NCBI GenBank assembly: GCA_013339895.1
Contig: JABACO010000001.1
Location: 18,273,370-18,337,369 of the forward strand
Direction of reading: 5' to 3'
DNA: 64,000 nt
DNA from: Ephydatia muelleri
Lineage: Eukaryota > Porifera > Demospongiae > Spongillida > Spongillidae
The position numbers and the translations under genes were made by a program. Of this stretch, positions 23,496 through 32,089 are shown one piece after another (position 1 is the stretch's first letter; each line of letters begins with the position of its first letter). Under the pieces are notes generated by a model. The model had not been told where the DNA came from. It saw only the letters and a list, made by a program, of their open reading frames with translations, and searched no databases.

Positions 23496-25210
23496 ATGTC
23501 AATCACCGAAATACCACCGCCGCATGGATCGGTTTCTACACCTTCAGCTGAACGGCTCAAGCCTACTACTCCAAACCCGGATCTGTGGGAATACAATTCC
23601 GAGGAATTAGTAAGATTCACCCCAATGAGGCTTAGTAGTGCAGCATCCTTTGTCTGGTCGCACTTCAAGATACATAGATCAAAGGAGTACGCGAACAAAG
23701 TTTGGTGTGATTACTGTCACAAACCGTTTGCCAGGGAACACTCGACTATGTCCAGACACATAGAACGAAATCACAAGGACAAAGTGAGTGAAGTGAGCCC
23801 AGTGACAAATGCCGACGGCTCAGCAGTGGCGGTTTGTTCAAAAAAAGAGAAAACAATTTCGACTGCCAAGAAATCGCAGCTTGAGCAGTACTTCACATCG
23901 CAAGTCCCTTCTCTTACTAAAGCTGAGCATGACGAAGCCATGAAACTGTTGACACATGCCTGGTGTGAAAATTTGCTCCCCCCAGTTCTTGCTGACAGTC
24001 TAACATTCAGTAAGTTTGTTGCATGCATCTCAAGAGGATCCTTTAAGATGCCTGGAAGGACGAAGGTTACCTCAATGATAGATGAGTTGTATGAAGAAAT
24101 GATGATGAAGCTAAAGGACATGTTGAAGCTGGCAGCTACATCCAGTGATGCTCCTGCTGCTACAAGAGTGTCTTCACTTCATGCAACTCCACGTAGCCAT
24201 ACCCTTAAGCTGATCAAAGATGTGGTAACAAGGTGGAACTCAACATTCTACATGCTAGCACGCTGTGTTCTTCTTGAAGTCCCCCTACGTAAAATGATCG
24301 ACGAACTTGGTCTAGATGGGCCTACTGATGATGACTGGTCAGCTGCTCAGTTGCTGTGCCACTTCATGAAGCCATTTCAAGTTGTCACTGATTTTCTTCA
24401 AGGTGAAAAGTACCCAACACTTGGTAGTTTGTCCATGAAGTTATCACAGCTCATGTTGTACTTGAGCAGGCCAAAACCACCACAATCATGGGGCTTGGGC
24501 AAGACCTGGGCTCAGCTTCCCAAAGCAGTGTTATGTATGCGAGACTTTGTCCTGGCTGACATGAAAAGGCGATGGGATATAGGCAGTATTCTTCTTGGAA
24601 TGGCTGCAGTTGTGGATCCAAGGTACAGAAGTTTAGAGTGGCTGCCATCTTCAAAACAGTGCACCATTAGACAAAAACTGTTGGTGGAGATGTTTGCTGT
24701 AGCAGGGATTTCATCTGAAGCTGATGATGAATCCATTGTGCCAAAGTCCACTAAACGCAGAAGATTTGAAGACTGTGATTTTTAAATGATTATGAAGAAG
24801 AATCTAATGAATCTGTGGTTAATGATGAACAACCAACTGTGAGTAGCAGCAGTCTTCGCAACACAGTTCAGGAGGAGTATGATGCTTGGCTTCGACTCTC
24901 AGATGTCATGGCCTCATTAGATCCATTGGAATGGTGGAAAATACACTGCACACAATTTCCCACCATTGGCAAGCTTGCTCGAAAGTACCTGGCTATTCCA
25001 GCGTCATCCACCCCATCAGAGAGAGTATTCTCAAGAGCCAAGTTGATCCAGGATCGTCAGCGATGGAGCCTACTTCCCCAACGACTGGAGGCATCAATCA
25101 TGCTAAAGCACAATGCATGGATGCTTCGAAAGAAATCAGCAACTGCATGTGCCTGCTATGAATTACAAAACTGTTCCATATGTATTCACATTGATCCGTT
25201 ACTCAGTTAG
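23496..25210 (+). pseudogene. BED-finger hAT transposase, core-deleted and frameshifted
   Basis: The first frame is 23496-24785 (429 residues) and a second is 24815-25210. A BED zinc finger occupies residues about 60-95 (VWCDYCHKPF with a distal H-x4-H). VVTRWNSTFYML near residue 243 is the conserved hAT block before the last part of the catalytic fold. The second frame has the hAT C-terminal dimerisation region (EWWKIHCTQFPTI, LARKYLAIPASS, PSERVFSRA). The two parts are in different frames; the break is at a T5 run (24779-24783). Only about 150 residues separate the BED finger from TRWNST. The usual segment with the first two catalytic Asp residues and its flanking helices is missing. The product is therefore probably inactive even without the frameshift. 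Confidence 0.85.
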
Positions 25211-25567
25211 TATGATTATACAGTCATTTCTCAATCAATACACTAATAATGTTTATTTCATCATATGCATGATGCAGTGCTGTATATAATACATGGAGTG
25301 GGCATTACATGGAGTGGGCGTGGTCCGGCCTGACAGGCCAGGGGTCCGGCCTGACAGGTCAGGCCAAGGCTCTGGCCTGTCAGGCCGGCCTGACAGGCCG
25401 GCTGGCCTACGGCAGCCCTGGCCGTGATATTAGCTTATTTGCGGCTTGCTCATCGTGTATCTGTGAGGTGAGTTTCATTATTCCATTGAAACAAGATCCT
25501 TTCATAATTACTGTAGTACGGACGTGTTTATAAAATCTCAATCTGCTCACATCTTACTGGATGTATG

Positions 25568-25569
<2 letters not shown>

Positions 25570-25646
<77 letters not shown>

Positions 25647-25655
25647 TTTATGTGT
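25570..25655. repeat. TG/CG microsatellite at inner end of left TIR
   Basis: Alternating TG with a central (CG)n block. The inverse tract occurs at about 30958-31023, which marks the inner limit of the terminal inverted repeats of the layer-3 element. Confidence 0.9.
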
Positions 25656-26449
25656 GTGATTGTCCACCCACACATGATTGTTCTTTGGGCATGTGTGAGG
25701 ACTAGCAGTGGGAGGGACATAATCATTGTCACCAGTGACCTACATGTATTTACCAGTAATTCTTGGATGAGCAGATAAAACACTTAAGTGCACATATCAG
25801 CATTGTTGAAGGGTGCAAAACTGATGTTGTCGTATGCATGTGTGTTCTCTTCTTAGATTGGTAAACATATAATAATCCATACAATTGCAAGTGAAGTACA
25901 AACTGCATACTCGATGCATGAATGCACCTTGTCCCCATTGGATTGTTATTCAAAATCAAATTGTACAGCAATGCGCTGTCATGCTGGTTCACACCCCTTA
26001 TGTGCACACACGTATGTGTGCATGCATGTACATGTATGTGCATGCGTGTACATGTATAACACACCTATGGCTTCATCCTATATGGGGGGAGGTTGACAGT
26101 GCGTAATAATGCACATTGCTGGGTGCATATGTAAATGGGCGTGTACTATTCTTGAGCACTAGGCTATACAACATGCACCTACACACCCGCAAATATGCAC
26201 ATGCATTGTATTTGATTAGTAGCTCATCAATTCTATTCTCCATTTATCTACCTATTGAAACGGACTTCTGTGTTCTTCTATCAGTACAGCATGTGTTCTG
26301 CTCATGTATTTTATTCATTTGTCTTATGTATGCATTTAATAAATACAATGACAATTAACAATACAAGAATGTGACTTGATGTGATATATGTCGATAAAAT
26401 ACACTGTATCATGGGGTGAAAATGTATCATGGGGTGATAAATGAAGGAG
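25656..26449. other. Non-coding stretch in layer-3 element
   Basis: Contains short ACATGTATGTGCATGC-type words (26000-26060) but no exon or repeat family I can name. Confidence 0.5.
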
Positions 26450-27425
26450 TCAAAGTGCCATAAGCTGGTGCAGAACTGCTAGTGCACTTGGACGTTCTGC
26501 TTGATTTAGTCGTGTGCACTGTGCACACAAATTCTTATAAGGCTCTGGTACTGCATCAGTGGATGGTGGTTCAGGTAGTAATTGATATGAACCACATACT
26601 TTAGCAGTGATTTGGAAACCATCCATTGTACCCCAGACTCTGCGGGATGTAGTGAGTTCTATAAGAACACATCCAAAAGAATATATGTCTGCGGGAGTTG
26701 ATCTCTTTCCATCATAAAACATCTCTGGGGCCTTGTAGGGCACGGTGCCTGCACCACACCCCTTTGATGATTTGATAGTAGCTAGATGGTTTTGCAACCT
26801 TGCCAGTCCTAAGTCACACACAAAGACATGATGACTTCCAGTAACCTGTATATAATGTATTGTGAATGCATGCAACTTTTAGGTTTAACATAACCACTTA
26901 CCATGATGTTAGATGGCTTTATGTCATGGTGAATAACTCTGGGACTCCTGCCATGCATGTAGGTTAAAGCTTTGGTAATCTGCACAGCGATGCTTCATAC
27001 AGTATTTGTGTCAAGCTGTGTTAATATCATAATTTAGACATCATTCAAAATATACATGGTTGCTTACAGGTAATGCTTGTTTGAAGATCACTTGGTCCAC
27101 ATTGAAGCCATTCACCAGGTTCATGACTATATATGAGAAGTTCGCTCTTATTGCTGCTGATGCCCATGAGTGTAATGATGTTGGGATGCCGAAGTTGTCT
27201 ATTGTTTGTGAGATTTATATTTTGTTTCTCCCTTTTCTTTAGTACAGGCTAACCTCATGATCTGAACCTCTAGGTGGGTCTTTAGGTTCATATCATCATC
27301 CATCTTGATCATTTTGATGGCAACTTCTGTGCCCAGATATACCCCTTTGACGACAACACCAAATGTTCCAGAACCTAATGTCACCTCAGTGACCTCCAAG
27401 TTCTCGTATGGTATCATCAACCCGT
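26450..27425 (-). pseudogene. Protein kinase domain, four exons, one frameshift
   Basis: Minus-strand exons: 27254-27425, 27068-27198, 26902-26979, 26450-26845 (stop). In order: glycine-rich loop LGSGTFGVVVKG, VAIK lysine, a RHPNIITLMG strand, YMHGRSPRVIHHDIKPSNIM, CDLGLARL, GTVPYKAPEM, DIYSFGCVLIEL and AERPSALAVLHQLM. The catalytic loop reads HHD rather than HRD, and the magnesium motif is DLG rather than DFG. The fold resembles the TKL/tyrosine-kinase-like group expanded in sponges. Exon 2 has one extra base after LMG, so the second half is in another frame. This is not at a homopolymer. The first exon has an open acceptor (CCTAG), so an N-terminal region is missing or unrecognised. It lies inside the integrase TIR element and may be a captured host gene. 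Confidence 0.75.
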
Positions 27426-27571
27426 CTAGGTATAATAGAGAGAGCAATTTAGTTAACAGTCAGCTTTCACAGATGTGTGTTTGCTACCCAGCCAACAGGG
27501 ACCAATGATACATGCTTGTTACCAGTGAATACCATGATGCTGGCCATAAGCCATGCTACTAGTCACAGGGA

Positions 27572-27573
<2 letters not shown>

Positions 27574-27608
<35 letters not shown>
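27574..27608. repeat. Poly-G run, 35 nt
   Basis: Uninterrupted G from 27574 to 27608, upstream of the kinase exons. Its length may not be reliable in the assembly. Confidence 0.9.
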
Positions 27609-27610
<2 letters not shown>

Positions 27611-27739
27611 TAGGTGACCTCAATTCTTTGTAAGGGAGGTCTGGTATGTTTGACACACCTTTGCAACTTAGATCATAAAAAGCAAATGATCACCTTTCTG
27701 GGAAGCCATAGCACCTTTTGATTCTCCACATTTCTGAGG

Positions 27740-27935
27740 AACTCTATCCTGGAGAACTGAATCTTCTCGGGGAACTGCATCCCGGGGAACTGAATCTTCT
27801 CGGGGAACTGCATCCCGGGGAACTGAATCTTCTCGGGGAACTGCATCCTGGGGAACTGAATCTTCTCCTGAATCTTCTCTATCCCGGGGAACTGAATCTT
27901 CTCTATCCCGGGGAACAGAATCTTCTTCATCCAGA
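27740..27935. repeat. Minisatellite, about 33-bp unit
   Basis: Repeats of GGGGAACTGAATCTTCTC and GGGGAACTGCATCCC alternate from about 27740 to 27935, with shorter variants at the 3' end. The open frames through it on both strands are a product of the repeat. Confidence 0.85.
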
Positions 27936-28059
27936 GTAACTGATTCTTGACCATGGGAATATTTATGTATGCAAAATGCAAAGGATTATTTTACATATAG
28001 TGATTTTGTTTAGGGAGTAAACAATGTTTAATGTTTTGATGAAGGGCGAATGGTCGTGC

Positions 28060-28375
28060 ACCACCCCTTCCAGCTTTGATAGGGCATGGGAAGCATATAG
28101 TATGTTGAAAGGGGGCTTTGTCTAGGGTTAGCAGGTCAAGCCTGCCTCTCTGTCTGCACCCTCCCCTCTAACAACCTATCCCCAAATTAGATTGTCTCTG
28201 TCTGGTTCCAGGTATTGTATGTATATATATAAATGGTGTTCTTGGGAAAGCAGCCATTCAGTCTCATAGCCTGCCTATGGACGACCTGAATATTGCTGAC
28301 CCACCCACCACTCCGCTTGTGCATTGATTGTACCTTGTACACTGATTTTCATGTCATGCATCAATGGCAGGCGGC
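28060..28375 (+). repeat. Dispersed repeat, copy 2
   Basis: Second copy of the repeat at 15230-15560, same orientation. This copy lies inside the layer-3 TIR element while the other lies outside the nest. Ends were not defined. Confidence 0.7.
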
Positions 28376-29052
28376 ACCCTTCGGGCTTCTACCCTGACCA
28401 ACCACGTCAAACCCATGACCGCGTCATGGTAGTGGCACGTCTGGTCGCACCCAAGGCAAGCCAGTGCTACCTTGGTCCCAGATTTGGCCTGATGGGTACA
28501 CCCTGTCACCAGGTTGCCGCCTGACCCCTTTTGGGCAAAACTGTTATCCGTCAATTAGTATAGATGCATGACAGGGGTTGAGGGAACTCAGTTAGCGATA
28601 TGCTACAGCATTAGGGAGTACATGTATGCATTAAATCATTTCCGCCAAAAGGGACCTAACCCATGTTTTTTCAAAATTTCAATATTTTGATATTCTAGTA
28701 ATCTGAAATGTCCTCTACACATTGTTTCTTACAAACTGATAATTGAAGTATCTGTCATGGGAGTTGTAAGGCTCTGAAAATTTTAATAATTCGGAAATAT
28801 CCGAGTGACGACATATTTCGATCGTTGTGCTTTTTGAAAATCGAGCGGTACTACATGTAGGTGTAAACATTTTCTATTCCGCTCAAACTCATAAAACATG
28901 GGACAAAGAAAACCTTTTGGAGATGCTGCAAATATATTGTTGTTTGATATAGGGGAAATCAGGCATACACTATCCCCTCTCGTTCCCACAAGTTGTGACG
29001 TGTGCTCGCGCGCGCGTTACGCTTAACGTTAGGATTTACTGGCCGTGTAATT
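28376..29052. other. Non-coding stretch in layer-3 element
   Basis: No exon recognised. Words CCAAAAGGGACCT (about 28647) and CTGTCATGGGAGTTGTAAG (about 28754) recur in related form near 48815-48915, suggesting a small interspersed element. Confidence 0.45.
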
Positions 29053-30860
29053 TTACAGTAAAGTAGACAACTCATAAACCATATATAAATACACTGCTTT
29101 GCAATTATGAACAGTTATCTGTCCTTGGGTGAGGAAGAGGTCAGACAATAAATTATCTGCAAGGACTTGAAACTCTGGCGGGTAAAAAGGTGGTGCATTG
29201 TGTGCACAATGCACCATGCAGTGTGCCAATAACCCAGGATCAATACTCTGCCTGTAATCCTCACCTAAACAAATTGGAGGAAAAGTAGAAACATAATAAA
29301 CACATGCAGACCTTACTAAGGTGTCATGATTTACCCATGAAACTGTAAAGGTTATACACATCATCTGGGACATCACACGGGCAGGCTGCAAACCTGTTCC
29401 GCCTAATTCTATGGCAGTTCCACATATCCTTAAACTCCTTCAATTCTTGTTGCAAAAGAGGTCCAAATACATATCCAGCAGTGTGGCTATATGTATGTTG
29501 AAATGTTATGTATTAAGTAACATAGTGTTTTTGAAAACGTACTACTGATGTTCAACATCACAATCATAGAGACCATTATCAACCAAGGTCTATATAATTG
29601 GACAAAATATGAGCTTAAGACGCAATATCCAAATATAATGCATAATCACACCTTAAACAGATCGATCCACCATTCCATTCTAAAATTTCAAAGCCTGGAC
29701 CACCAGCTTTCTATACGCTGCATGATAGCATCTTATGAGTGTGCATGCACACAAATATCACCAATACAACTTACACAATTCCTGATTGAGCTTCCAAATA
29801 TAAAACTATTAGCCCCAGCATAGCGATCACCGTGATAGTGCCTAAAAGCCATCTGACAAGTAGCAATAGTTACGTTTTCAGTTCCATTGTCACTCCTCAT
29901 GCGAGCTGGACATCCTGATAGTATTGTGCACGCATGCACACACACAAACACACACACACACATGCACGTACACACACACACACATACATACACACACATA
30001 ACACACACACACACATGCACATACACACATGCACAAACACACACACATACACAGGCAGAGGTGTTAATAGAAGTTAGGAATTGATACCACAACAATGTCT
30101 ACCACAAACCTACCTCCTAACTGAAATACAGCTGTCAAGTAGTATTGAGCTACTACACCAGGGTCGTTATTGGTAGTAGATAACTCAAGCCATATGATCT
30201 TCCTGGAAAATCTAAGGAAGCATTTGCATGCATATAGCTAGCTGATAAGGAATAGCAAGTGAATATGTACCCATCAATACAAGCATGAATAGGAAAGCCG
30301 TAGGGCTTCAGCTTGTCATAGCCATCCATGTGCCAACACCAGTTGGGCCCCTAGGAGGAAATGCTCACCTATACAATGCACATGTTCAGTATGCCTCACC
30401 ATATTTTCATATGTTCTTCGCTGTAACCTATGCATCTTTCTCTGCCGTGTACCCTCAGGACCATCACAGCCAACAACATCATGACAGTAGACCTGCAGAC
30501 ACTCATCTTGACACACAGCTACAGGAACACATGCACTCACACCTTTCTCAGCATTCTTACATACATGACATGCACCTAATATATAACATGAACACACACA
30601 CACTAGTACATGCATGTATCCACATTTGTACCTTTTTACAGTGTATCCATACTTCGTTTGTATCAATTTCCACATTGATCGATACCCAAGAAGCCTATTT
30701 GAAGTTTGCAATTCATTCTGTTGTTTAATAAAACAAGATGTTGCATTGCATGCCAATAAATTCAGCTTATAGGACTAACTCGAATGGCTTGGTACAACAG
30801 TGGAAGGTGAGTTTCAACATAGTTGTGCCTTCTAAGGCCGAGTTGAGACAACTTTTTCTT
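29053..30860 (-). CDS. Integrase-core gene, multi-exon, possible frameshift
   Basis: Minus-strand coding blocks, separated by short introns, read in order. An N-terminal helical region comes first (LTWLKKKLSQLGLRRHNYV; LLGYRSMWKLIQTKYGYTV), then PEGTRQRKMHRLQRRTYEN. Next come WCWHMDGYDKLKPYGFPIHA (first catalytic Asp), FSRKIIWLELSTTNNDPG, MRSDNGTENVTIA (second Asp), YAGANSFIFGSSIRN leading to an RMEWW block (Glu), and a C-terminal GPLLQQELKEFKDMWNCHRI and CPCDVPDDVYNLYSFM. This matches a eukaryotic integrase-core family seen as uncharacterised proteins in fish and cnidarians. The DDE fold would cut and join DNA ends. The frame slips once before PEGTRQRK (about 30470). The gene sits inside a TIR element with a 6-bp duplication, so it is the likely transposition enzyme. 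Exon borders are approximate. Confidence 0.75.
29939..30056. repeat. CA-rich microsatellite in an intron of the integrase gene
   Basis: Irregular (CA)n with CATG and TACA interruptions. Frames through it on both strands are spurious. Confidence 0.85.
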
Positions 30861-30957
30861 AAGCCACGTCAGGCTATATAATGAAGATGCACAAACAATG
30901 CACGTCTAGCACAAAAATAGCATCTCAAATATGTATGCATACATGCATCGAAACAGA

Positions 30958-30991
30958 CAAACACATACACACACAAACACACAGACACACG

Positions 30992-31024
<33 letters not shown>

Positions 31025-31694
31025 TTCATACATGCAGTAAGATGTGGGCAGATTGAGATTTTATAAACACGTCCGTACTACAGTAATTATGAAAGGATCT
31101 TGTTTCAATGGAATAATGAAACTCACCTCACAGATACACGATGAGCAAGCCGCAAATAAGCTAATATCACGGCAACGGTCTTGTGTTGCCTCCAATACCG
31201 CACGATGAGTCCTGTATGTATGTGTACAGATTATTCTTACGTATTACAACAAGCCCGCGTCATCAGCTTTGCCTTACTCTCAATCTCCGGATCGTTGCGG
31301 TGCATCATTAAGAACAAGATAGGATTTGGACCGCGCTTTTATAAAAATATATATGCTGACGTAACCAACAAATCAGACATCCCATAGTAGTGCGCTGTGC
31401 AAATCTGAAGTAGTGCGCTGTGCAAACCTCGATTAGTGCGCGGTGCAAACCTCGATTAGTGCGCGGTGCAAACCTCAATTAGTGCGTGGTGCAAACCTCG
31501 ATTAGTGCGTGGTGCAAACCTCGATTAGTGCGTGGTGCAAACCTCGATTAGTGCGTGGTGCAAACCTCGATTAGTGCGCGGTGCAAACCTCGATTAGTGC
31601 GCGGTGCAAGTGCAAACCTCAAAAAGTGCGCTGTGCAAACTTCAATTAGTGCGTCGCGCAAGTGTCTCAGAGCGCGACCAACCGGGCCACCGTA
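30958..31694. repeat. Right terminal inverted repeat of the integrase element
   Basis: Reverse complement of 18240-18804 plus 25429-25655. It includes the CA/CG tract at its inner end and the 23-bp array at 31386-31650, and ends CCACCGTA. Differences are few: unit number in the array, and small indels near 31240-31250 and 31343. Confidence 0.9.
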
Positions 31695-31700
31695 GTGTAC

Positions 31701-31945
31701 AGCAAGCGATTAAGACAGCGGGTGAACGTATGGGTTATTTTACGCTGAAAGACGAACAGCTACGAACAGCGGCAGACGTTCTCGGTGGTCGGGATGGCTT
31801 CGTTTGCCTTCCAACTGGGTATGGAAAGTCACTCTGTTACGCCATTTTGCCTTGGGCATTCGATGAGCTATCGAGAATGAGAAAGGACGTCAAGCACAGC
31901 ATTGTTTTGGTCGTTTCTCCCCTTGTCAGTTTAACTGCTGATCAG
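31701..31945 (+). pseudogene. RecQ-like helicase fragment, N-terminal exon
   Basis: The frame contains FTLKDEQLRTAADVLGG, the Walker A motif LPTGYGKSLCYAILP and VLVVSPLVSLTADQ, characteristic of the first half of RecQ-family superfamily-2 helicases. It ends at a donor (CAG|GTTGGT). The rest of the helicase is missing: a possible second exon after TCCACAG near 32015 is short and quickly meets the broken end of the DUF6589 gene. Upstream, the frame is split by the layer-3 element. Removing that element and one GTGTAC copy makes the frame continue into 18153-18233, which shows that the element inserted into this ORF. It is the only helicase in the nest. Confidence 0.8.
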
Positions 31946-32089
31946 GTTGGTATGCATATTCTTAAGGTATAATATTTTTGTTTCACTCATACCGGTAGTT
32001 TGGAAAGTTTTCGTCCACAGGTTTGAGTGTCGCGGCAGCCTCAGATAAGACAAAGCGTGCATGAAGGTATCATCGCGGGAAGAATGGGC

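Larger units (their letters stand above)
18805..25420. mobile_element. hAT-type DNA transposon carrying a RAG1-like gene (layer 4)
   Basis: The element starts CAGGGCTGCCGTAGGCC and ends in the inverse GGCCTACGGCAGCCCTG. It is flanked by the 8-bp duplication GCCGTGAT (18797-18804 and 25421-25428). Both ends are dense in GGCCTGACAGGCC-like subterminal repeats (18820-18890, 25320-25410). An 8-bp TSD and CAGGG termini are typical of hAT elements. It contains a BED/hAT transposase remnant on plus (23496-25210) and a divergent RAG1-like gene on minus (19539-23031), separated by about 465 bp. At 6.6 kb it is longer than most hAT elements. It splits the left TIR of the layer-3 element, so it is younger than that element. 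Confidence 0.93.
18240..31694. mobile_element. TIR element with integrase and kinase genes, 6-bp TSD (layer 3)
   Basis: Long terminal inverted repeats begin TACGGTGGCCCGGTTGG. The left one covers 18240-18804 and continues at 25429-25655 after the hAT insertion. The right one covers about 30958-31694. Each is roughly 730-790 bp and includes a 23-bp tandem array and a TG tract. The target duplication is GTGTAC. Without the hAT insertion the element is about 6.8 kb. Inside are a minus-strand integrase gene (29053-30860) and a minus-strand protein kinase (26450-27425). A 6-bp duplication, long TIRs and an integrase recall Polinton/Maverick elements, but I see no DNA polymerase, ATPase, protease or capsid gene. 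I therefore do not assign it to that group. Confidence 0.85.

Noticed and set aside
27673-27981. Repeat protein with EKIQFPGMQFP units upstream of the kinase
   Set aside because: A tandem 33-bp DNA repeat open on both strands, with no splice link to the kinase exons that I can support.
18240-31694. Polinton/Maverick virus-like element
   Set aside because: The 6-bp duplication, long TIRs and integrase fit, but there is no trace of protein-primed polymerase, packaging ATPase, protease or capsid genes, and the element is only about 6.8 kb without the hAT insertion.
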